DNA from: Bacteroidia bacterium
Lineage (GTDB): Bacteria; Bacteroidota; Bacteroidia; Chitinophagales; Saprospiraceae
DNA length: 53,360 nt
NCBI GenBank assembly: GCA_030426765.1
Contig: JAUHXV010000018.1
Location: forward strand, 1 to 53,360
Reading direction: 5' to 3'
Shown: positions 41,734 through 52,800 of the stretch, piece after piece
Layout of the letters: each line of letters begins with the position of its first letter
Numbering within the stretch: position 1 is the stretch's first letter
Translations under genes and position numbers: made by a program
Notes under the pieces: generated by a model
The model's input: only the letters and a program-made list of their open reading frames with translations
Databases searched by the model: none
Told to the model about the DNA's origin: nothing

Positions 41734-43251
41734 TCAATGCTGTTTGATGACAGTATCCGTTGTCAGGTCTTGCCTGGAACTGATAGCATACAATCCCAGA
41801 AATGTAATGAGTCCGTTGACTGCCAGGATTAGGAATCCAAAGGTAAGTCCGTTAAACCATTCTTCTGAATACGCGTCAAGCAGGTAGGCGATGATCGGAG
41901 ACAGGACACATATCGGAATCACATAGGCGTCTTTTACTTTTCGCTGAGACAATAATCCGAAGGCAAATAATCCCAGCAACGGACCATAGGTATATCCCGC
42001 GGCTCTGAATAATTCATTGATGATCGATCCCTTATTGATTAGTTGAAAAATCAGAATGACACCTGTAAACAATATAGCGATCAGGATGTGAACGATTCTT
42101 CTGACTTGCGTTTTACGCGCTTCATCCTGAAATTCATCTTTGGTTTCAAATCCCAAAAAGTCCACGCATATTGTAGTTGTCAGAGCAGTCAGTGTACCAT
42201 CTGCGCTGTTGTAAGAGGAAGCCACCAATCCGATGATAAACGCGATGCCTATGTAGGCCGGCAGATGCTCCATGGCAAGCATCGGATACAATTGATCCGC
42301 GTGTTGGGGTGCTTGCAGTTGCAGATGTCCAAGGTACATCCACAACAATGCGCCTAAGGTGAGTACGAGTAGATTGGCCGCCACCAGAATGATGGAAAAG
42401 AAATACATGTTCTTTTGCGCTTCTCCAATGTTTTTACAGGATAGATTTTTCTGCATCATATCCTGATCGAGTCCGGTCATGACGATGGTGATGAGCGCTC
42501 CGCTGAGAAATTGTTTGAAGAAATTATTTGGATCACTCCATCCGCCTTCAAAGAAAAAAACTTTTGCAAATCCTGCGTCCCGCATGGCTTCGGGTAGGGT
42601 GAACAGAGTCAGATCGAGTTCCTGAAGAACAGCACCAATGGTCAGAAATATGGCGGCAAACATGCATAAGGTCTGAAGCGTATCCGTAAAAATGATCGTG
42701 CGGATACCTCCTTTTTGGGTGTACACCCAGATCAGCAGAATTGCAATGATCACCGTTACATAAAACGGTATTCCGAAAGGGTCACAAAGCAGCCGCTGGA
42801 TGACGATGACGGCCAGAAACATTCTGAATGCAGAACCGATCATTCGTGACAGCATAAAAAAAGCTGACCCGGTGCGATAGGCATTTGGGCCAAACCTTTT
42901 GCCCAGATATCCGTAGATCGATACGAGATTGAGCCGGTAATACAGCGGCATGAGCACAAGCGAAATGGCCATGTATCCAAGGAGGTAACCCAGAACTACC
43001 TGCATGTAGGAAAAGGCCATATTGTGTCCGCCTGCACCAACCACACCCGGAATGGAAATAAAAGTGACACCCGAAAGACTGCTGCCAATCATGCCGAAAG
43101 CCACGAGATACCAGGGGGATTTATGGCGGTTGATAAAAAAATCGTCGGTGGAAGAATTGCGTGAAGTCAGCCAGGCCAGCAATAGCAGTAATGCAAAATA
43201 ACCTGCGACAATGGCCAGAATGACATTGGGGGATATACCGGCAGAATCCAT
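41734..43251 (-). CDS. Sodium:solute symporter (SSS family)
   Basis: The start at 43251 (MDSAGISPNVILAIVAGY) gives 505 aa with about 13 helices. SSS features: SSTDDFFINRHKSPW after helix 1, GMIGSSLSGVTFISIPG in helix 2, and a conserved QDMMQKNLSC segment. The frame is open to 43329, but the added 26 residues are not membrane-like. The substrate (sugar, proline, sialic acid, etc.) cannot be told. Confidence 0.9.
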   Translation of the reverse strand: MDSAGISPNVILAIVAGYFALLLLLAWLTSRNSSTDDFFINRHKSPWYLVAFGMIGSSLSGVTFISIPGVVGAGGHNMAFSYMQVVLGYLLGYMAISLVLMPLYYRLNLVSIYGYLGKRFGPNAYRTGSAFFMLSRMIGSAFRMFLAVIVIQRLLCDPFGIPFYVTVIIAILLIWVYTQKGGIRTIIFTDTLQTLCMFAAIFLTIGAVLQELDLTLFTLPEAMRDAGFAKVFFFEGGWSDPNNFFKQFLSGALITIVMTGLDQDMMQKNLSCKNIGEAQKNMYFFSIILVAANLLVLTLGALLWMYLGHLQLQAPQHADQLYPMLAMEHLPAYIGIAFIIGLVASSYNSADGTLTALTTTICVDFLGFETKDEFQDEARKTQVRRIVHILIAILFTGVILIFQLINKGSIINELFRAAGYTYGPLLGLFAFGLLSQRKVKDAYVIPICVLSPIIAYLLDAYSEEWFNGLTFGFLILAVNGLITFLGLYAISSRQDLTTDTVIKQH

Positions 43252-43815
43252 GGGGGAAAGATAATTGAAAGCTGTTATTTGTGACTGGCCGTGAATCGCC
43301 GTATGGCTTACGTACAGGCATGCCCGCATGCTTTCGGCTTCAGTAAGGATGTAGGCGAGAATTAACGAGGGTGTTTTAATATGTCAGCAAATACGTTACA
43401 GTGGTTTATACATATACTTTATTGTCATTTATTTGTTTACACAGTTGCGCTTATATTTACAGATGAAAGGGCTCCATGCCCGATCTCATAACCAGATAAT
43501 TTTAGGGTTTTCCTTCCCATTGCATAAAACTCAGAAGGAACTGATGTCTTAACCCTTTAATTGATTTCGTCTATGACAAGATTCCGAAAGCATCTTCAAC
43601 GTGCCCACCTGAAGGTGATTTTTTAATTCCCACAAGTCTGATCGGCCAAAGCTGTTCATCCTGTAAAAAGGATCCGGAAGGTTTTTGCCTGCACAGATTT
43701 CAAGGCATTTGCCTGAGGCCGTATATCGGCACGATGCTTGCATGGTATTCTTGCATATTCGATCTAAAATCCAATAAACACCCAAAAGAACCTGATAATG
43801 TGTGAGTAATAAATT
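43252..43815. other. 564-bp intergenic region between the symporter and the giant surface-protein gene
   Basis: Upstream regions of two divergent genes. A TTTG (43432-43435) followed by TATATTTA (43452-43459) is a weak promoter-like pair for the giant gene, spacing short at 16 bases. One Cys-rich minus-strand frame (43549-43743) is listed separately. Nothing else recognisable. Confidence 0.45.
43549..43743 (-). CDS. Possible small cysteine-containing protein
   Basis: From the Met at 43743 the frame gives 64 aa, beginning MQASCRYTASGKCLEICAGK and then DPFYRMNSFGRSDLWELKNH. It has four Cys, three of them in the first 15 residues, and a protein-like composition. A longer frame to 43827 would overlap the giant gene's start. 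No family is recognised and it may be chance. Confidence 0.3.
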   Translation of the reverse strand: MQASCRYTASGKCLEICAGKNLPDPFYRMNSFGRSDLWELKNHLQVGTLKMLSESCHRRNQLKG

Positions 43816-46800
43816 ATGATAAAACATACTATGACGCGAATGAACACCAATTTATATTCGCTGTTTCACGCTCAGTCCAGCCCCTTTGGTTTGCAGGTGA
43901 AATTCGCTGTGGTTTTTGTGCTTGGAATAATGTTGATGCCCCGAGCAACAGACGCTCAGACCAATACGTGGACCGGATCTACGGATAACGTCTGGAGTAC
44001 CGCTTCCAACTGGTCGCTGAATGCAGCACCGGATCCCGCGCATGACATTGTCATCGACACGGATGCTGATATCGATATCACCTCACCGCTATCACTGACG
44101 ATCAATACGCTGACCATCACATCCTCCTCCACAGTCTCGTTTACAGGAAAAAACAGCAACCGGGTATTGGTGATCGATAATACCGGCTCGAGTATTGATG
44201 CCGGAAGTACCCTGACCCTCAAAGGCTCTTCCTCTTCTTTGTCGATGGGTATCTCGTTTAGCGGGAGTAACCGCACAATGGATATAGACGGGTCGCTGAT
44301 CCTGACTTCTGATGGCGGAGGGGGAAAATATACAGCAAGCAACAGTAACACTACTGTAGATGGGCTGATCAAGGCAGATCCGACCGGGGGAAATAACAGT
44401 GCAGAAATATTTTCATCCTCGTCCAATTTATCTTTCAGCGCTGGTTCGGATTACATCCATGATATAGCAGGCGGAACGATACCGGTGGCCACCTGGAATG
44501 CTTCTTCATCCTGTACGATTACAGGTTCAACATCGGGTTTGCCGGGCAACCTGGACCAGACATTTGGTAACCTGACGATTAATTGTTCCGGTTTTACCGC
44601 GAGCTCATTTTTACCATTTTCCGGTATGACGATCAATGGCGATTTCGAAGTTCTCAATACAGGTAGCGGAACGATCACGATGTCCCAAACCCCATTAAAT
44701 GTAGGGGGTGACTGTGTGATAAGTGATGACTTCAGAATGTCGTTTACCAGTGCAAACAGAGATCTGAATGTCTCTGGTGACTTTACAATGAATGGTGGTA
44801 CGCTGACCATGGGATCAAGTAGTGGAAACGGAACGATAAAAGTGACCGGTGATTGTTCACTGTCCGGTGGAACCATTACAGAAACCGGAAGTGGCAGCGG
44901 GTACTTTATATTTAATAAATCCGGTGTGCAAACCTATACCTCCGGGGCTACGATCACCAACAGTATCAACTTTACCGTCAACAATGGTTCTACCTTACAG
45001 ATGGCCTCACCTTCCACGCTGGTAGAAAGTTCTTTCGGGACATTTACCTTGTCGTCCGGTGCCAGTCTTGGTATTACGTCAGTGGATGGGATCGCTACCT
45101 CCGGATCCACAGGCAATATTCGAACACCGGGAAGAGTGTTTGCGACAGGATCTCATTTGATTTATAACGGCAGTGCCGACCAGGATGTCGGTAGTGGTTT
45201 GGCCAATACCAATAAAGCTAATCTGACCATTGACAATCCCGGGAACACCGTTACTCTTGAAGAGAATACAACTATCACCGGAGCACTTACGGTAACGGCA
45301 GGATCTGCCTTTAGCCTTTCGAGTTTTACACTGGCGAGTCCGACTTCAATTGCCTTGGAATGTGGGGCTCCATCAGGATCAAATATCACAGGCAGTGGGC
45401 TGTTAACGTTGGGAGGAAATATAAACGTGACCGATCTGGCCGGAGCGGGAACAGATGATGCTGTTATCTCCGCGCCTCTTTCGTTAGGGGCCAATAGAAC
45501 GATCACAGTAGCAGATGATGGTTCGGATGCTATTGATCTGACGATCAGTGGAAATGTGAGTGGAGCCTTTGGAATTGTCAAGGAAGGCGCAGGTACATTA
45601 GCACTTTCTGCGTCTAATACCTATTCCGGTACGACGACCATCAACGCGGGTACGCTAGTATTGGCTTCTTCGTCTGAACGTATTTCAAACTCATCTGCTG
45701 TAATTCTGGGAGGCGGTACCTTCAGTACCGGTGCCTCCGCAGGTTTTTCTGAAACGGTATCTACATTAAAACTCAATGATCACTCCACCATTGATCTTGG
45801 TACGGGTGTCCATACACTGACGTTTGCCAACAGTTCAGGTGTGTCGTGGACGGCCGGTAAAGTTCTGACCATCACAGGATGGACGGGAGCAATTGAGAGT
45901 TCCGGAGGTGGAGATGCAGGAAAAATTCAGGTGGGTCTCGGTGGATTGACTTCGTCGCAACTGGAACAAGTCACGTTTGATGGATTTGCTGCGGGTGCAG
46001 TGATCACCGGAACAGGTGAACTTGTGCCGAAGGCGTTAGTATTTTATTCTCAGGCCAGCAGCACACCGGAGACACCGGGTAATTGGAATACAGAACGAGA
46101 TGGATCGGGAACGGATGCGGTAGCAGGTGACTTCACTTCTTCAGGAACCTTTTTTATCATTCAGGGATCAGGAAATGGAGGCACAACGCCACATACCATG
46201 ACCACATCTTCTGCCTGGACAGTGTCAGGGGTGAGTGCTAAAATCCAAATTGAAGACGGAGCCACCCTGATCACCCCGGCGGCGGTCACGCTTGGTTCAG
46301 GATCGGTGTTTCAAATTGATAATGGCGGCACCTACAAACATCAGAATACAAGTGCGTGGGCCACGACAGTTTTTCAGGGAAGTGAATCTTTTGGAAACTC
46401 AAGCACAGTCGAAATTAATGCAACTGCCACTACATTACCCACCAATGGCAGCTATGGAAGCCTGATTATCAACCTCACCACGGATCCGGGTGCTGACCTC
46501 AGTTTTGCAGGTAACCTATCATCTGTGACCGGAGATCTCACAATTCAAAATACACAAAACAGAGAGTTGCAATTAGGTACCTCTACTTCGACTGCCTTAT
46601 CTGTTGCAGGTGATATTTCTCTGTCAGGAGCCACGAGTATACTAACACTGACAGGTGGAAGTGGAACAAATACAGTGACTGTAGATGGTGATGTAACCAT
46701 CACCGGCGGAGCACTTGACTTTTGTTCTTCCGGTGCTTCCGGGAGTGGTGAATTAAATGTCAAAGGAAATTTTACCCATACCGGTGGAACCATTCTGAGT

Positions 46801-49800
46801 TCCGGATCAGGTACGACTAACGCACTGCAGATGGTGGGTTCTTCTACACAATTACTGGAGAGCGGAGGTTTTGATAATCCGCACACCATAGATGTGAATA
46901 TCGCACCGACAGGATCAGGGCAGGTAGAAATACAAACAGGAAAATCTTTTGTGATACATCCATCTGCAGATTTTACCATTGAAAACACATCAACAGCTAG
47001 CGAGCTTTTAGTCAATGGAAGTCTGATCACATCTGCGGACGTCGTGAATGACGGAACGGTTGAGCTGAATGGAACTTTCCAGATCAACACCTCCGGAAGT
47101 TTGAGTTCCAATGCACTGACCTATGGTTCTGCATCAACACTGATTTACAACTCCTCATCTGCACTGAATGTGTCGCAGGAGTGGACAGGAAATGCGACCA
47201 CAGCCGGATTGGGAGTTCCGCAGGATGTTGTGATTCAGAATACCAATGTTATTTCCATGCCTTCTTCAAACAGAGGGATGGCAGGTGATCTCACGATTAC
47301 GTCAGGAGGTTTGACCTTGAATCCTACTTCGGGTGATCTGCATATCGCAGGCGACTGGATTCGGAACGGGGGAGCGTTTACGCCAAATAGCAGAACCGTG
47401 ATCATGAATGGTGCGTCAGCCCAGAGCATTGGCGGCTCGACAGCCACTACATTTGATGATCTCGAGATTGCCAACACCAGCGGAGGAGTCAGCCTTGCGG
47501 AACCCATAGATGTGGATGGGACACTGACCCTGACATCAGGTATTCTGACGACAGACATGACCAATATTCTTTCGCTTAATAATACCTCGACAACTGCGAT
47601 AAGTGCGGGTGCCGGAACAAAATTTATCAAAGGCCCGATGCAATGGGCATTGGGTGTCGGTACGTACGTATTCCCGGTCGGGAAAAGCAGCAGCAATTAT
47701 TTTCCCTTTACCCTGAATGTTTCTGCAGCATCATCTCCGGTCATCACGGTCGAAGCCTTTGACACTGATGTGGATGGAAGCGCTACGATTGATGGATCGC
47801 TGACTGGAATAAGTCATACAGAATATTGGAAGGCGACCCTTGACGCGGGAACTTTTGCAGGAAGTGTTTCTCTGACACGTGTTGATCCGCTTACCGTGGA
47901 GGACGTCATCGGACAAAGTGCTTTGCAAAGTGGTGACTATTCGTCTGTTAATGGTACCCCTTCGAGTCCATCTATTCTCAACTCAGACGATGTCAGTAGC
48001 CTTGGGTTTTTTGTTTTGGCCACCGGTACGCGCAAATGTCCGGAGTCCTCGGCAGTCACGCCGGCAGCTGATCAGCAGGTATGCCAAGGTGTGGTCACGG
48101 ATGAACTAACCACTACCATTACCACCGGGTCCGGAATTGGAGATCCGACCCTTCAGTATCAATGGTATTATAATTTGACTAACAGTAATACGGTTGCAGG
48201 AGCAACCCTGATTTCGGGAGCCACTGCTCAGACATATACACCTCCTTCAGGAGCCGGAGAGGCAGGCACCACCCGGTATTACTTCTGTGTCGGGTATGCT
48301 GTTGATAATACCTGCGCGCAGTCGAATTCGACCCAATCCCTTGCATCGAATACGGTGAAGGTAACGATAGACACATTGCCTGTGTGTTCGATAACAGGTG
48401 TAGATGAAGTATGTCCTTCCACATCCGGTACCCTATTTAATGCACCGGCTGACTTGTCTTACGCCTGGAGTATCTCCGGTGACGGAGCGATTGATGGAAG
48501 CGCAGCCAACCAAATGGTCACTGTTGATGCCGGGGCTGGTTGTAACACGAGCTATACAATTTCTGTGACGCTTACAGATGGAAATACATGCAGTTCAATG
48601 TGTACGAAGAATGTCATCGTCAGAGATATCATAGCTCCAGCTGTAACAGGCTCCCTTTCCAGCACAACAGTCGAAGGATGCCTTGAAGGGGATGCCCCGG
48701 CAGCTGTCACTACTGTAAGTGCCTTGGAAGCGCTTGCAGGCGATCTTCAGATTGTTGATAACTGTACGGATGATGCAAGCCTGACAGTAGCCAGCAGTCA
48801 GTCGAGTTTCGGTTCTTGCCCCATAACCATTACCAGAACGTATACGGTGACAGATGTTTGCAGCAACACAAGTGTTGACATCGTCCATACGATTTATGTC
48901 GATGACACAACTGCACCTGCCGTAACAGGGAGCATAACGGATACTACCGTTGAAGGATGTGACGTAAACGCGGCTCCTGCAGCCATGACTACTGTGGCAG
49001 GTCTGGAGAGTTTAACCGGTGATTTGCTGATTGCGGATGCCTGCACGCCAGATGTTTCGCTCACGGTAGCGCATACACAAAGCAGTTCCGGAACGTGTCC
49101 TATTGAAATTACGCGGACTTATACAGTAACTGATGCTTGTAATAATACCAGCGTTGATATCGTGCATACGATTTATGTTGATGATACTACAGCGCCTTCA
49201 GTGACCGGAAGTATCTCACTTACCGTAGTAGAAGGTTGTGATGTTGGTGATGCCCCGACGGCTGTTACTACCGTCGCGGGTCTTGAAGGTTTGGTGGGAG
49301 ATTTGCTCATTTCAGATGCCTGCACAGCAGATGCTTTACTGGACGTATCCAGTAGCCAGACCAGTAGTGGTACCTGTCCAATCATTATTACCAGGACATA
49401 CACCGTGACGGATGCCTGTGATAATACCAGTGTGGATATCATTCATACTATTCATGTCAATGATACGACAGCGCCTCGTGTAACCGGGAGCATAACCGAT
49501 ACTACCGTAGAGGGTTGTGATGTGAATGCTGCTCCGGCTGCAGTGACTACAGTGGCCGCACTGGAAGCATTGACAGGGGACTTGATGATCACTGATGCAT
49601 GCACTGACGATGCATCTTTAATTGTTTCCAGCAGCCAAAGCAATAGCGGTACCTGTCCGATTGAGATTACACGCACGTATAAAGTGACAGATGCTTGTGG
49701 CAATACAAGTGTCGACATCATCCATACCCTATATGTTGATGATACGACTCCGCCGGCAGTGAGCGGCAGTTTGTCACTGACCACTATAGAAGGATGTAAT

Positions 49801-52800
49801 GCAGCTGCTGCTCCTGCAGCGGTGACAACAGTGGCAGCATTAGAAGGACTAACCGGAGATTTGATGATTACAGATGCATGTACTGCTGATGTGTCTTTGT
49901 CAGTAAGTAGTAGTCAGAGTGTAAGCGGTACATGTCCTATAGTCATAACCCGCACATACAATGTCACGGATGCCTGTAATAATACAAGTGTCGACATCAT
50001 CCATACGATCCATGTGGATGATACAACAGCACCTGTGGTCACAGGAAGTATATCCAGCACCACTGTTGAGGGTTGCGATGTTAGTGCGGCACCGTCTCCA
50101 CTGACGACAGTAAACTCTTTAGAATCATTACCGGGTGACCTGGAAATAGATGATGCTTGTACATTGGATATCAACCTAAGTGTGTCCAGTAGCCAGAGTA
50201 GTAGTGGTACCTGCCCAATCGTTATTACACGTATTTATAAAGTTACAGATGCATGTTTGAATACAAGTGTGGATATTGTACATACGATCTATGTAGAAGA
50301 CACAACACCACCGGCTGTTTCGGGTAGTATCACAAGTACAACTGTAGAAGGATGTGATGTAAGTGCTGCTCCGACGGCGCTCACTACGGTAGCTGGTCTT
50401 GAAGCTTTGCCTGGAGATTTAGAGATCACAGATGCTTGTTCGAGCGATGCAAATCTTTCCGTGTCCAGTAGTCAGAGTAGCAGTGGTACCTGTCCGATTG
50501 AGATTACACGCACGTATACGGTAACTGATGAGTGTACCAATACGAGTGTGAATATTATTCATACCATTTATGTTGACGATTCTACGGCTCCCGGCGTGAC
50601 GGGAAGTATTACGGATTCAACCATAGAGGGGTGTGATGCCAGTGCGGCACCTTCGCCTGTTACCTCGGTAGCCGCTTTGGAGGCATTGGCAGGTGATCTT
50701 GATGTTTCTGATGCATGTACAGCTGATGGCGATCTTTCATTGTCCAGTAGTCAGACCACTAGTGGGACCTGTCCTCTGGTGATCACGAGAACCTACAAAG
50801 TGACGGATGAATGCGACAATACAAGTGTAGATATTGTACATACTATATATGTCGATGATACGACAGCACCCGTTGTGACCGGAAGTATAACAACCACTAC
50901 CATTGAAGGGTGTTCCGCCGGGGAAGCACCGGCCGCTGTGACCACTGTCGCCGCACTTGAAGCACTCCCGGGAACATTAAGCATTACGGATGCCTGTACG
51001 GCAGATGTTGACCTTTCGGTGTCCAGCAGTCAGACAGTGAGTGGAACGTGTCCAATTGTCATAACCCGAACCTATAAAGTTACAGACGCATGTATGAACA
51101 CAAGTGTGGATATCATCCATGTGATCAATGTAGATGATACCACAGCACCAGCGGTGACCGGAAGTATTGACGATACGATAGTGGAAGGATGTAGCGTTGG
51201 AGCTGCTCCTTCGCCATTAACCACGGTGGCTTCCCTTGAAGCATTGGCCGGTGATCTGGAAATTTCAGATGCCTGTACGATTGATGCAGCATTAGTTGTG
51301 ACGAGCAGTCAGACCAGCGTGGGCACTTGCCCTATCGTTATCACACGTACCTATAAGGTGACGGATGCCTGTAGTAATACAAGCGACGATATTTTACATT
51401 ATATCTATATAAATGACACAACACCACCTGCTGTTTCCGGTGGTATAACAAACACAACTGTTGAGGGCTGTGATGTGTCGGCTGCTCCGGCAGCATTAAC
51501 CACGGTGGCATCCCTTGAAGCGCTTCCAGGCGATCTTGAGATTGCTGATGTATGTACATCCGATGCTGCTTTGACGGTTAGCAGTAGTCAGACCAGTTCC
51601 GGAACATGTCCGATCACGATTACCCGTACATATACGGTGACGGATGCCTGCAATAATACAAGCGTTGATATTGTTCATACCATTTATGTAGATGATACCA
51701 CAGCTCCAGTGGTCTCAGGAAGCATCACCAGTACAGTCGTTGAAGGATGCGAAGTAAGTGCGGCACCTGCACCTGTAACTACCGTTGCCGGACTTGAAGC
51801 GCTAACAGGTGACCTAGAAGTATCCGATGCATGTACAGATGATGCTACACTGGTTGTGACGAGTAGTCAGACCAGTTCCGGAACATGTCCGATCGTGATC
51901 ACCAGAACCTATAAAGTCACTGATGAATGTTTGAATACGAGTGTGGATATTATCCATACCATCAGTATTGATGATACAACAGCGCCTGGTGTCTCGGGAA
52001 GTATCACCACCACTACAGTCGAAGGTTGCACGGTCGGAGACGCTCCTGCTGCATTGACAAGTGTTGCGGCCCTGGAAGCTTTGCCGGGCGATCTTGCGAT
52101 TTCTGATGCTTGCACGGTGGATGGTGATCTGGTGGTGTCCAGCAGCCAAACCAGCTCGGGAACCTGCCCTATCACTATAACCCGAACCTATAAAGTAACC
52201 GATGAGTGTGGCAATACGAGTGTGGATATTGTACATACCATATTAGTGGATGATACTACAGCACCTGCTGTAACCGGTTCCATTACGCCCACCACAGTTG
52301 AAGGATGTACAGTGGGTGCAGCGCCAACTCCTTTATCTACAGTAGCTTCGTTGGAAGCACTTGCAGGTGATCTTGAGATTTCTGATGCATGCACGCCGGA
52401 TGTTTTATTAGTAGTCACCAGTAGTCAAACGAGTTCAGGTACATGTCCGATTGTGATTACCCGAACCTACAAAGTGACGGATGCATGCGCTAATACAAGC
52501 GTGGATATAATCCATACGATCTATGTGGATGATACCACTGCACCTGTTGTGTCAGGGAATATATTAAACACTATTGTTGAAGGATGTGATGCTTCTGCTG
52601 CTCCTGCTGCGGTCAGTACCGTTGCTTCTTTGGAGGCTCTTCCAGGCGACCTGGCTATTGCAGATGCCTGTACGGCAGATGCTTCATTGGTTGTCTCCAG
52701 CAGCCAGTCAGTCAGCGGAACCTGTCCAATTGTGATTACACGCACCTACACGGTGACAGATGTTTGCGATAATACGAGTGTTGATATTATCCATACGATT